This document shows, piece after piece, positions 44,958 to 54,960 of a DNA stretch of 64,000 nucleotides. The translations under genes and the position numbers were made by a program. Where the stretch lies: positions 646,147 to 710,146 of the forward strand of contig CAUYUJ010015760.1 in assembly GCA_963575745.1 (NCBI GenBank), written 5' to 3'. The notes beneath the pieces are model-generated. The model worked only from the letters and a program-made list of their open reading frames with translations. It was not told where the DNA came from and did no database searches. Numbering within the stretch: position 1 is the stretch's first letter; every line of letters begins with the position of its first letter. The stretch is from Prorocentrum cordatum (lineage: Eukaryota; Sar; Dinophyceae; Prorocentrales; Prorocentraceae).

Positions 44958-45508
44958 AGAGGCCCCCCCGCTGCGGCCAGTCGCGGGTGGACGGCGGCCA
45001 ACTTCCGCTGTGGGCGACGCTGCTCGCGGCCTGGAGGGCGACCTGGAGTGCCTGCTGGTCCTGGGGGGGGACATCCACTCCCGTCGCGCCGTCGTGGACG
45101 GTGCCAGCTCCGCCTGGCCACTGCGGCGACGAGGGGGTCTGCTGCTCGTGCGACGCCGAGCTGCGTCGCATCATCGACCTCCAGGCGGATGTCTGGGCGC
45201 CGCGCTGCCTGCTGCTGGCTGGGCTTGTGCTGTCGGCGCGGCGACGTCTGGCTCGGGTGCGCTGGGCTTCCTGGTGGGCGCCTGGGCGGCTGTCGCGGGC
45301 GCGCCGAAGGGGTTCCCCGAGGCGCCGCCGCTGCCCCCAGCGTCGCCCAGCCGTCGAGCGAGGCGGTGACCCTCTGGCCCTCGACGCCCAACCGCCGTCG
45401 CCACGGCTGACATCCTGACTTTTGACATCGGCGGCCCGCAGATCCCCGTGAGGTACGAGAACGACCTCCACGGCTTCTGGCACCATCGGTCGGGCGCTGC
45501 TGCATCGC
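44958..45508 (+). other. 5' leader or decayed N-terminal coding of element C
   Basis: Several overlapping open frames, none with a motif. Just before 45509 the sequence becomes recognisably coding. Confidence 0.35.
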
Positions 45509-46586
45509 GTGACTGGAGATATCTGGATATGTCTAACTCCAGATCATGATCTTGCCCGCCTGAAGCTGATGGATGTCCGGCGCGAGGTCTTGGAGAGGCG
45601 GGCGCCGTTTCCCGCCCTTTTGGCCAATCAGGCTTATGCTCGCGACCCTATTGCTGGACCTGGTCTGTCTGCCTTCCGCCACCTCGGGAAGTTGCAGGGC
45701 CAGCTCCTGGGCGTCGGCTACAGTGACGCCGTGGAAAGGATGATCCAGGTTGTGGCGGAGCCCAAGTCCGCCAGGTTCGGAGAGATCGCGGACGCTGCCG
45801 TCGTGGATGATGAGAACCGTGGGACCGGCTTCGATCGGAAAGGGGTGGCGGTCATCAGCGGTGAGGAGATCTTTGTACAGAAGATCGTGGCCAGCCGCCT
45901 GGCCGAATTCCAGAAAAACGTGGAGGCTGACTTCGGGGGCCTGCGCGCCCTCGGCGACCACCACGACGGCGCTGGCCAGCGGAATCTGAGGCTCTCCGAG
46001 GCCGTCGCCCTGATGCGGGACGCCGAGCAGCCGGGTTTCCTGCTGTTGGGCATCAGGGGCGCGAAAGAGTTCCTGGGGTCAGTGGCCGCTGGGCCTGGGA
46101 ACGTGAGGTCGTACCAGGCCAAGTGGGAGCGTCGGAGCGGGGTCGGCGAGGGCTCGGCGGCGAACCACGCGCAGAGGAACTAGTGCGAAGTCATCCGTCG
46201 GATGCACTCTTGGGATCAGGTGGGCCCGTCCATGCTGGCGTCGGCCGAGATGTTCGCGCGCCGGTTGATCCAGACAGATCGCGGTGGACCGGAACCCATG
46301 CCAGACCGACTACAGTGGGTTGGACATCGTGATCTCGGCCCATGTGAATGCTGCGGGACGGGTGACCACGACCAAGTTCAACAGTGGGGCCACCGAGAGT
46401 CTCAAGGACTGCGTCATGGCATGGAAGCAGGAGCGTCTCTACAGGGATGATCAGAAGCAGTCCAGGAAGGGCGCCGACGGCGGCAAGGGCGGCGACCCCT
46501 CCGACCCGACGAACGCGAAGCGCAAGACGAAGAAGTCGAAGGGAGGAGGAGCTGGCGTCGGCGACGGCGCCGGCGGCGAGGGATAA
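45509..46586 (+). pseudogene. Gag-like ORF of element C
   Basis: 45509-46183 reads a 224-residue frame: LTPDHDLARLKL near the start, a middle with GFDRKGVAVISG, and an end rich in Arg/Ala. The sense then moves to the frame at 46284-46586, which reads QTDYSGLDIVISAHVNA, then a Lys/Asp/Gly-rich basic tail. This succession (TPD box, long middle, Tyr/Ser-Gly-Leu-Asp box, basic tail) resembles the first ORF of dinoflagellate retroelements with an RT/RNase H/recombinase body. No zinc knuckle is seen. Role inferred: RNA binding. Confidence 0.5.
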
Positions 46587-46850
46587 CGACCCTCGGGGCC
46601 GCGGAGGGGCCGGGGCTGGCAGCCCAGGCGCCGACGGGGCACCTCCACGGCGGACATCTACGCGGGCTAGCCTCCTCCACGCCTGGAAGGGCCCGGTCGC
46701 GAGGTCGACGGCGCGGGGGTCCGTTCCCATTGCCCTGCGATCCCAGCGGCCCCGGCTCTGCGTGGAATCTTGAGCGGCTTCGGTAAGTTGTTGATCTGGT
46801 TCAGGCCTTGAACCAGCTTGCCGCCGCCAACGTGAGTTCACGTCGCGCCT

Positions 46851-48280
46851 GTGGCCGCTCGCCTGAGGCGCCCCTTCATCCGACCGCCGCGCAGCTCTGA
46901 ATGCTCCAGAACGTCGCCAGGCGCGCGCAAGTGTGCGGGGATTGCCCCCTCCGTCCTCCCAGAAGAATCGTCGCTTGCCGAGATCTTCGACTCGCGAGGC
47001 CACTGCGGGCTGGAGCCTAAGGACTTGGCCAGCTTCGACCTCGACGAGGTCAAGATCCCGCGCGGGAAGGTCCGCGCGCGTCCGATTCGTCGCGAGTTGC
47101 CCCCAGCGGCCCTCGGCCATCTTCGGCGCGCGGCCGACTTGATCGAGATGGGCGAGGCGGAGCTTGAGAAGGGCCGGGCCGAGGGCGCGACGGCCTCGCG
47201 ATATTTGAGCCCTCGCCTTCGGCGCTCGCGAGACCCACGGAAGCAATTGTTCCGGCGCCTGAGTCAGCGGGGCTTCTGACCCGGCGCCGGCGGCTGAAGG
47301 TGCGCGCGGACGTCTTCGCGGCCAAGAAGAAGGATGGGCCCCGCAGACAGATGATAGACGCCCGCGCGGCTTGCCGGGGGCATCGGACATCCGCCCCTCG
47401 CCGCCCGGCTCGGATCTTCGAGATGCATTGCCGACCTCGACCTCTCCAACCTTCGCCTGAAGGCCTCGGGCCCCTGGGGATTTGGCGCCGGGCGCCCCCG
47501 CCCCGCCGGCCGAGGAGGAGACGTCGGGGACTGCTTCTACAACTTCAATTCCCCAGAGCTGGCCAGCCGGCTCGGCTTCGAGGGCCGCTTAGACGCCGCC
47601 GGGCTGGAGGAGATGGGCCGCCGACCCGACGCGATTTGGGGCGACGCCGTGGGGGCGGAGATTTGGGCTGAGAAAGGCGAGGTGTTCTGCCCCTGCATGC
47701 GCGCTGTCTGAGCGGGCTGGTCTTGCGCCCTCAGCTTTTCGAACGAGGCCGCGACCTACCGCGCGCAGAACGCCCTGCCCGAGAGCTCAGACCAGCCGAT
47801 GAGGGAGACGCAGCCTGCGCCGATCCTGAGGTCAGGCACGTGCGCTGCTGGCGCGCACGTTGACGACGCGCAGGTGGTCGGCGGCTGCGCGGCCGATGCT
47901 GAGGCTCAGATGCGAGGGGCCGAGAGAAGTTTTTGCGCAGGTCGCATGCCTTTCGACGTGGCGAATCTGGAGACAATTTTGAGATGCAGCCCCTCGGCCT
48001 GGCGCGCCGTTGGCGAGAGCGACGGCTTCGGCGCGTGCCCCGACGGGTCTGGCGGACCTATCCAGCAGGGCTCGCCACCCTACGACGTCGAAAGTTGCAT
48101 GGGCACGCACTCCAGCGTTGGCTCAGGCACATTGTGGACCTGAACCAGTTGCGCCCCAAGCTTATGTCCGCCTTGAACGCCTGCTGCCGCTTTGTCGAGG
48201 AGGCCGCGGAGGTGCCCGAGCGTTCGCGGCCGTCGGTGAAGTCCGAGATCTGTTGTGCCACGAACCCCCCTTTACTGATG
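46851..48280 (+). pseudogene. Reverse transcriptase of element C
   Basis: Frames alternate. 46851-47279 gives the upstream thumb-like region (ELEKGRAEGATASRYLSPRL, then KQLFRRLSQRGF). 47300-47360 gives VRADVFAAKKKDGPRRQMID. At 47516-47550 is motif A (GDVGDCFYNF). At 47690-47740 is the motif B region (CPCMRAV, stop, AGWSCALSFSNEA). At 47856-47867 is motif C, HVDD, with both Asp present. The segment 48100-48280 continues into the connection region (LRHIVDLNQLRPKLMSALNA). At least one stop and several frameshifts are visible. Confidence 0.7.
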
Positions 48281-49145
48281 TAGGCGGCCCTGGGCGCGAA
48301 CTACTCCGACCAGGTCTACTGCGGCGACTCGCCCGCGCGCAATTGCGACCTCCGCGTCGCCGAGGCCGAGCCGGAGGAGATTCGCGCGGCCTGGAAGCGG
48401 CGGGAGCGCTGGCAGCATCGGGGCGCCCCGACGGTGGAGGGCCATGTCGGCGACGGGCTGGACTACGCGCGCGGGGACGCGCCGGGGCCGGCAGCTGGGC
48501 CGAGGGCCCGCTTTAAGCAGGCCCCTCGATCTCTGCTAGCAGGCGGCGGAGCGGCCGGCCTGGGCCACTCCGCGGCCCCCGGCGCGGCCGCGGGCCACGG
48601 TGATCCTGCCCTCGGGCATCCCAGCCCTGAATGGCGGCTGGACTGCCCGACGGCGGCGCCGTCTGGTCGCCGCCGACCGCTGGGGCTGGCGGGAGGAGCG
48701 CATCAACCTGAAGGAGGCTCGCGTGGCGCTGATGGGCTCGCGGCGGCACTGGCGGTCTGCGACGTTCCTGGGCGCCCATCTGCTCGCGATCAGCGACTGC
48801 CAGGTCGCCGCCGGGGCCTTCGAGAAGGGGCGATCGAGCGCCGGGCTGCAGTCGCGCTGCAGACGGGCCGCAGCCAATAACGGCTGGGCGGGCAGATCGC
48901 TCGGAGGCTGCGCTGCGCCGAGACAGACCGCCGCCCGAGCGACATTGACTCCCGCCAGCGGGGCCGAGGGGCCTGCAGGCCTGTTCCGCGCGAGGGCCTC
49001 CAGCGAGGAACACCGCGCGGTCGTTGGGCCAAGGCCCCAGGTCGGGCGCCCAACGTGGCGCCAGAGATGCTACCAGCCAGTGGGGGTCCAGACGCTGCCT
49101 CCTCGTCCGCCTGCTCGTCGCCGTCGACGCTGCCGTCAGTCGGTC
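48281..49145 (+). pseudogene. RNase H of element C
   Basis: The frame at 48600-49145 reads RWGWREERINLKEARVALMG, then LAISDCQVAAGAFEKGRSS and SRCRRAAANNG. This is the Asn-Leu-x-Glu-Ala-Arg helix followed by the Ser-Asp strand typical of RNase H in these elements (Glu and Asp kept). An upstream segment (NYSDQVYCGDSPARNCDL, about 48300-48350) matches the first Asp strand, in another frame. The final Asp segment is not visible. Frame changes make it inactive. Confidence 0.6.
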
Positions 49146-49204
49146 ACAGAGCTTCCGCGTCTGCAGCCTGCCCATGAGTGCAGAGCGAGCCTGATAAGTA
49201 AGTT

Positions 49205-49830
49205 TTCGGTTTGGCGCTCTTCGGTGGGTTGGGAGAGTTGTTTCGAGCATTCCGGTCGGTGAGCCTTCCTTTTGTTGATTCTGTTGATCGCAAAGATGGC
49301 TTGGGAGTTTGGTTTTTCTCGTCGCAGTGCTCAAGAGTTTGTCCTGGGCATGGCCCGCGAGGGGCGCCTGTTGCAAGCGCACCTGGGAACACCGCGTACT
49401 ATCTGGAGCATAGCTCGACGCGGGATTCGAAACCATGCGCGGCCAAGAGCACGGGGGCGTCTTGGGATCGAGTTCGCACTGTTCACAGCCGCGCTATGTC
49501 ATGTGCCATCTCGTCGTGGGTGTTACTGGAGCTTGGGGAACCCCCAGACCTCGAGGCTCTGGAATTTCGACCCCATCGCTCGGCTCCGCGGGCCCCCGCG
49601 CGTCATGGAGTTGAATTTCGAGATGGGCATGTGCGGCGCGGCCTATCGGAAACCTGCGCGCGTGCTCGCTAATCTGGGAACGCTGCAAGGCTTGGGGCGT
49701 CGCCCTCGGGCACCGGGTCGACATTCGGTCACGCTGCGCGGACGCCTCGCCCCTCGCGCTGCCGTGTATCCTTCGGCGCGGGGCCCATGCTGGGCCCGCC
49801 CCCTGGCTTCGGGGCTTCCGAAAGAGAGGC
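49205..49830 (+). pseudogene. Methyltransferase-like domain of element C
   Basis: Between RNase H and the recombinase. In frame 2 (49205-49300) it has ALFGGLGELFRAFRSVSLPF, resembling motif I (LFxG). In frame 3 it continues GTPRTIWSIARRG (about 49386-49424) and NPQTSRLWNFDPIARL, then MGMCGAAYRKPARVL. The loop that should read Pro-Cys reads Pro-Arg (CGT at 49395-49397), the same substitution as in element B. The ending (VTLRGRLAPRAAVYPS) also matches these accessory domains. A methyltransferase between RT/RNase H and the recombinase is known for DIRS-type elements, though there of another type. Confidence 0.55.
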
Positions 49831-50198
49831 TCTCAGACCCGCGGGCCTTCGATCCGCGCGAGGTCCGCCGCGGCAGGCAGCGGGCCGCGGGCCGTCGGCT
49901 GGCGGCTGGCGGAGGGGCGCTACGCCAGACGGACGGCGAGCTCCCCGGGCCTGGCTGTCAGGCTGCCGTCGCGTTCCTCGAGCGCCGCCCCGTCGTCCTG
50001 TTCGGTCAGGGCGAGCGGCCACGGCGCCGGAGGGCCCGCCCGCGGCGCCGGAGGGCCCGCCCGCGCCAGCAGGCGCCGGTGTCAGGCAGGGCGGCGCCGC
50101 GACAGCCGACGACCCCGCGGGCGACGGCGCGACGGTCACCAACGGGACCTCGGAGAGGCGCGCGGAGGCCGCGCGCGAGTTCGAGGTCTGCGCCAAGG

Positions 50199-50934
50199 CC
50201 GGGGGGCAGGCCCGGCAGCCGCTGAACCAGGTCGTCGCTGGCCTCTCCCGCTACTTCGTGGACCTGTTCGACGACGGCTTCGGAGTCTGGGAAGGCCGCA
50301 GTGCCCTTTACGGCTACAGGCCGCTGAGGCTCAAGACGACCAGCAAGGTGGACCTCCTCAAGGCTGCGGCGTCCTTGAAGGGCCGGACTAAGCGCTCGCC
50401 TGGTCTGGCGCGGCTTCCGCCCCTCGAAATCATCGTGGACGACGTCGCGCTGGACTTGGCGTGGTACGACTTGCCCATGATAGGGGCCGCGGTGGAGCTG
50501 CAGACAGACGCGCGCGCGGCCCTCCGAGGTGGCGCAGCCGCGGCAGGGCCAGATCTTGCCGCTGGCGCCGGCCGCGAAGCTCGGCGTTCACTTCGGCGTC
50601 GTCATCGCGCCCTCCGAGCGGCACGACTTCGCGAAGACGGGCGGCCAGGGCGACGGCCTGCCGGTCGGCGACGCGGCCCGCCCATGGCGGACAAGCTTGC
50701 TGAAGGTGCCGCGCAGGCTTCAGCCCCGCCGAGTACGAGCGCGAGGTGAAGAGAAGGGCGGCCCGCCTGGGCTACGCCCCCCTCGGGGCGCGCCCTCGCG
50801 CGCCCAGGGGGTCGAGGGCCTCTGGCGACGAGGTGCTCTCCCGGAGGGCCTTGGAGGAGACCCAGAAGCGCGGCCGATGGGCATCGCCCGCCCCAGTGGC
50901 TCGCCACGAGAAAGGAGCCCTCACCCTTCCATAG
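50199..50934 (+). pseudogene. Tyrosine recombinase of element C
   Basis: The frame at 50199-50520 reads NQVVAGLSRYFVDLFDDGFG, then LKTTSKVDLLKAAASLKGRT: the N-terminal SAM-like/core-binding part. At about 50600-50690 another frame gives VVIAPSERHDFAKTGGQGDG, the Lys-Thr-Gly strand preceding the catalytic part. At 50746-50934 the C-terminus reads RALEETQKRGRWASPAPVARHEKGALTL. The Gly-Arg-Trp block is clear, but the position where relatives carry the nucleophilic Tyr (x-Arg-Tyr-Glu-Lys) is His (CAC). With two frameshifts and no Tyr it cannot cut and join DNA. Its role was to integrate the circular cDNA. Confidence 0.65.
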
Positions 50935-51052
50935 CTTCGGAAGGCCCTTTTAGCAAACGGAAGCAGGCAGCCGACCACAGCAATCGCCTGCCGCGCGAGC
51001 TCCTTCGAAAGCTGCGTTCCAATAGCGAGCCACCAGCTCGTGATATGGGTGC

Positions 51053-51231
51053 GGGCGTCGACTGAGAGGGCTTGCGCGCCCTCGTCCGCTCGCATGTGAC
51101 GTAATCGCGACTGCCTGGGCAGAGTACTGATAGGGGAACTCTGTCAGTGAGTGGGCCGTTGCAAGATGAGAAAGATTTGAATGTATATCGACAGCTTCGC
51201 TGGGCGAGGCTTTCGGCCCCCCAAAAGGTGT
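51053..51231 (+). repeat. Repeat B1 of element C
   Basis: Aligns with B2 (51392-51583): GGGCGTCGACTGAGAGG against GGGCGTCAACTGAAAGG, CTCGTCCGCTCG in both, and GAGTACTG against GAGTACCG. It ends directly at A2. Confidence 0.85.
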
Positions 51232-51329
51232 GTTTAATCCGGGGCGCGACTGCATCGATGGGCCTCCTCGCCCGCGTTTTACATGCCAAGCCACTGCGTG
51301 CCTTCCGCGACAGCGGTGGCTCAAGTCCG
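51232..51329 (+). repeat. Repeat A2 of element C
   Basis: 98 bp, about 80% identical to A1 without gaps. Confidence 0.88.
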
Positions 51330-51391
51330 CCCGCCCACGAACCGCCCTCGAGCCCTGTTGCGCCGTGCTGGCTCATTATCATCTTGCCGCT

Positions 51392-51583
51392 GGGCGTCAA
51401 CTGAAAGGACTTGTGCACGCTCGTCCGCTCGTATGCGATGGAATCTCGATTGCCCGGCCAGAGTACCGGTTGGAAAACATGCGTCAGTGAATGAACCGTT
51501 GCAATATGAGAAAGGCTTCCAAGTATATCGGCCGTTTTGCTGGGTATACACGTTTGGGCGAGGCTCTAGGCCAAATCGGTGTG
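51392..51583 (+). repeat. Repeat B2 of element C
   Basis: Partner of B1. It carries a ~14-bp insertion (around GTATACACGTTTGG at 51544) absent from B1. This is the right end of the element. Confidence 0.85.
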
Positions 51584-51586
51584 TAC

Positions 51587-51851
51587 ATGTATATATATAT
51601 ATATGTATAGAGAGAGAGGTGTGTAAACATATATAAATATATACATGTGTGTACATACATATACCAGAGCAGGTATAAACAGACCAGAAGGCAGCGATCA
51701 GAGCTAATACTATAGAGTACTGACAAAAGGTAAGACAACAGCGAGCGTTTTAGCTCTTCAGGGCGTATAGGGTTTGTATTGTAGCAACACAAACGTATAT
51801 CTATAGTTACAGAGAGAAGGAGGGCTGGAATTCAGAACAAATGTAGGATAC

Positions 51852-51885
<34 letters not shown>

Positions 51886-52170
51886 TTGTTGCGATCACTG
51901 CAGTTCATCATATTGCTTGGTTGATGGAGGGGTCCGAATGAGAGGGTCAATCGGACATGTAGAGATACATGCCAGAGAGCATAGGGCAAAGTTGGGTAGA
52001 GAACGAATGAGAGACATAAGGATCTATATATATATATATGTAAGTTAGCGTACCTCGTAGACAATAGCGCACAGAGCGACGTTCGGCGGCATACCAAATA
52101 AGATCGTAACGTACACACCATTCATTCATTGGCTCTCTCTCTCTCTCTCTCTCCCTCTCTCTCTCTGTAC
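51587..52170. repeat. Microsatellite-rich stretch (AT, CT)
   Basis: TATATA tracts at 51592-51606, 51852-51880 and 52023-52039, and a CT tract at 52133-52166. Nothing else recognised between them. Confidence 0.9.
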
Positions 52171-52419
52171 ATATATACACAAGTGGCACGTGTGTGCCCA
52201 GGCTCTTACAACAAACTGAAAGGTCGTTTGGAGCAGGAAGACACCATGACGGCGGAATCGGAGATGGAAAAGGGGGAGCTGGTGCGGCGCCGCCAGAGCG
52301 TGCCTAAGAGAAGGGGAAGAAGCAGGAGGTGAACACAGAAGAATCTAAACTCGAGGAAGAGCCCCCCTAAAGGATTGGGGATTGAGCAGGAGGATCGACT
52401 AGGGCAATGCCTCTCCGAG

Positions 52420-52790
52420 GTCAGCGTTGCGAGGATGTCTCAGGCGAAAGTGGCCTGACCACCCCAGCTCAGGGTATCTCGTAACCCAGAGTTGCAAGGA
52501 GATGTCAGGCGAAAGTTGCTTGAACACTTCAGTTCAGAGCATTTCGGAACCCAGAGTTGCGAGGGTGTCGCAGGCGAAAATGGCCAGACCATCACGGAAC
52601 AGGGCATCTCGGAATCCAGAGTTGCGAGGATGTCTCAGGCGGAAGTGGCTGTACCACCGTAGTTCAGGGCATCTCGGAATTCTGAGTTGCGAGGATGGCG
52701 AAAGTGGCCGGACCTCCATGGGGCATGGCACCTCCGAGGTTTAGAGTTGCGAGGATGTCTCAGCCGACAGTGGCCTTGACCACCTGCCCA
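52420..52790 (-). repeat. ~62-bp minisatellite R1, array 3 (reverse orientation)
   Basis: Five or six copies. On the minus strand each reads CCTCGCAACTCTGGGTTCCG, AGATGCCCTGA, GGTGGTCAGGCCA and CTTTCGCCTGAGAC, i.e. the 19.6-22.8 kb unit. A single further half-copy lies at 53590-53625. Confidence 0.9.
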
Positions 52791-53069
52791 AGGCTTCGCG
52801 ATACCCGAGCCTGAGGTTATTGCAGAAGTTTGCTCTCACTGCCCTGCGGTCGTCTTCCAGCTCCCCTGAAGGGCAGAGTCTTTTTTTCTTCCCCCCTGCC
52901 TGATCAGCGTGACTTCTGTGAACGATTCGCACCAGCCGATTTGTTTCATTAGATGTGGAGGGAAAGAGAAGGACGAGAAAAGGAGGAGGAGGAAGAGGAG
53001 GAGGAGGATAGCTGCTGGGAGTGAAGTACAATAGCGGGGTCGCACTCGAGCTCAAGCGGGGTTGCCACA
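52791..53069. other. Unassigned, short GGA tract
   Basis: No gene. A GGA/GAAGAG tract lies at about 52980-53005. Confidence 0.5.
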
Positions 53070-53420
53070 TCTTGCGATGTGTGCACCACAGGCCCCCAGG
53101 AAGCCTCAGGAGGCCCGACCAGGATGCCGGAAAATATTCCAGGAACCCCCAGGAGGGGTCGTCTCGGATCGAGGTTGCGAGGATGTCCATGGAGGCCTCA
53201 GGAGGCCCGACCAGGAGGCCGCAAGAGGCTTCAGGAGGCCGAAGGAGAGTACGTCTGGGCTCGAAGTTGCGAGGATGTCCATGGAGGCCGCAAGAGGCTC
53301 CAGGAGGCCCGACCAAGAGACCGCAGGCCGAAGGAGGCCCCAGGAGGCCTCAGGAGGTTCCAGGAGGCTCCCAGGAGGCTCCGAGGCGGGGTCTGGGGTA
53401 CCAGAAGGTACGTCGGGGCT
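53070..53420 (+). repeat. CAGGAGGCC-type minisatellite
   Basis: Many loose units of CAGGAGGCCC and GACCAGGAGGCCGCA. A larger ~130-bp repeat ending TTGCGAGGATGTCCATGGAG occurs at about 53175 and 53267. Confidence 0.85.
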
Positions 53421-53694
53421 CGATTTTCGGATGATGTTTCAGGCGAAACCGCTATTCTTTGAGAATCGGGGTCACAATCATTGAAATTACATTGTGTTTT
53501 TGAAGGTTTTATGTTAGAATGTTCAAATTCCCATGCGTGTTTGGACCCTGACGTCATGATCTGTGTGAGGGGTGCCACCGATTTTCAGAATTCCGAGGAT
53601 GTCCCTAGCGAAACGGCCAGAAACATCACGGACGCGGCGCGGCCTTCAATTAATCGCTTCTGAACTCTATTCCCTCGGAATGTTACGTATGATA
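53421..53694. other. Unassigned, includes half-copy of R1
   Basis: No gene recognised. Two segments resemble R1 or its flank (TTTCAGGCGAAACC near 53437; GAGGATGTCCCTAGCGAAAC near 53595). Confidence 0.45.
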
Positions 53695-54104
53695 ATATGT
53701 GTATGTATGTATGTATGAATGAATGAATGCATGTGTATGTGTGTATGTGTATGTGTGTATGTGTGTATGTTTGTATGTATGCATGAATATATGTATGTAT
53801 ATACGTATGTATGTAATGTACGTATGTATTGAGGTATATATGTATGGATGGATGGATGGATGGATGTGTATATATGTATGTATGCATGCATGCATGTCTG
53901 TATGTAGTTATGTATGTATGCATGTGTGTATGTATGTATGAATGCGTACATGCATGTATGTGTGTATGTATGTATGTGTGTATGTATGTATGTATGTACG
54001 TACGCATGTATGTAGCTACGTTCGTGTATATATATATATATATATATATATGCGTGTATGTATGTATGCATGCATGCAAACATGTTTATGTATATGTGTA
54101 TGTA
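53695..54104. repeat. (TATG)n microsatellite, left flank of element D
   Basis: TATG/TGTA units with ATGA, GGAT and TATA variants, about 400 bp. It stops exactly where the left LTR of element D starts. The same kind of repeat resumes after the right LTR. Confidence 0.96.
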
Positions 54105-54227
54105 TGTAGAGAATATGTAATACAGTTCGGTGTCCCTCTCTCTCACTGCAGCGCGTTGTTCTTTTGGACGTTAAGGCTCAGACAAGAGGGTGCGTCGGAG
54201 GTTCGCCCACGCACCGTGGAGAAAACA
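54105..54227 (+). repeat. Left LTR of element D
   Basis: 123 bp beginning TGTAGAGAATATG and ending GAGAAAACA. Its last ~80 bp (from GCAGCGCGTTGTTCT) match the right LTR almost base for base. Confidence 0.9.
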
Positions 54228-54240
54228 TGGTAGCGGAGCC
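54228..54240 (+). other. Primer-binding site of element D
   Basis: TGGTAGCGGAGCC directly after the LTR. The first 12 bases are identical to the site in element B and complementary to a tRNA ending GCTCCGCTACCA. Confidence 0.85.
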
Positions 54241-54249
54241 GTGAGTTCG

Positions 54250-54450
54250 CTGAGGCAGCGTTCCACGGCTCGCGCCTGGCTGGCTGGGGGCAGCAGGCGC
54301 GGTGAGCGGCTCGCGCCTGGCTGAGGCAGCAGGCGCGGTGAGCAACAACGCTTGGCTGAGGCAGCAGGCGCGGTGAGGTGCAGCGCTTGGCTGGGGCAGC
54401 AGGCGCGGTGAGCAGGGACGGCTGGCTGAGGCAGCTGGCGCGGTAAGCAA
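54250..54450 (+). repeat. Leader tandem repeat GGCTGAGGCAGCAGGCGCGG
   Basis: Between the primer site and the gag ATG, a ~30-40 bp unit containing CTGAGGCAGCAGGCGCGGTG occurs about five times. It may be part of the packaging leader, or simple repeat growth. Confidence 0.8.
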
Positions 54451-54452
54451 CG

Positions 54453-54929
54453 ATGGCGACGCTGACTTCTGGTGGAAGATATCAGATGTGGGCGCTGAAG
54501 GACATGCGGGCCCACGACACGGTCGGAGGCGTTCAGGATGAGTTCGAGAGCTATTTCTTCACGGTGGAGGCGGAGGTCACCGAGATGGGCTGGAGGCACC
54601 TCTACGATGCAGCGGTGGCGCATGTCGGCCCCATCAGTTTCGAGAGCATAACGAATGAGGAGGCGCGCGAGCTGTCGCGCAACCTGGGGCCGTTCCTGGC
54701 CATGAAGATGCGAGGAAAGGCTCAGATTATGACGAAGCTTACTGGTGCTGGAAATGGGTTTGAGGCGCTGAGGCAGACCAATGCGGATTATCGACCCCAG
54801 GGCGGCACATCGGAACGCAGTCTACTTACCACGATTGGGCAGCCTAAAGTGGTGGACGAGCGACGATCACTCAAGGCGCAGCTTCGCGGAAGTCCTTCAC
54901 GATTAGGATCATCTGGTCACGCAGTATGA
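54453..54929 (+). pseudogene. Gag (N-terminal) of element D
   Basis: ATG 54453 follows the leader. The frame reads WALKDMRAHDTVGGVQDEFE and ARELSRNLGPFLAMKMRGKA, a helical capsid-like region found at the start of copia gags. At about 54870-54900 the sense changes to frame 1, where it continues through a TAG (about 54904) into VTQYELASQEKISDIMKC. A one-base indel and one stop are enough to explain the break. Confidence 0.7.
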
Positions 54930-54960
54930 GTTAGCTAGCCAGGAGAAGATCTCGGACATA

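Larger units (their letters stand above)
44860..51583 (+). mobile_element. Degenerate tyrosine-recombinase (Ngaro/PAT/DIRS-type) retrotransposon C
   Basis: Two pairs of direct repeats are arranged A1 (44860-44957), coding region, B1 (51053-51231), A2 (51232-51329), B2 (51392-51583). This split-direct-repeat layout is the hallmark of PAT/Ngaro-type tyrosine-recombinase retrotransposons. The coding remnants between agree: gag, RT, RNase H, a methyltransferase-like domain and a tyrosine recombinase at the 3' end, with no integrase. Frames change many times and the repeats are only about 75-80% alike, so this is an old copy. No target duplication is expected for this class, and none is seen. Confidence 0.8.

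Noticed and set aside
44946-51327. Dinoflagellate spliced-leader relic (GGCTCAAG in A1 and A2)
   Set aside because: Only eight bases match the 3' end of the leader; the ATTTT part is absent, so chance is more likely.
53585-54146. Minus-strand frames rich in His, Thr, Tyr and Ile
   Set aside because: Translation of the TATG microsatellite.
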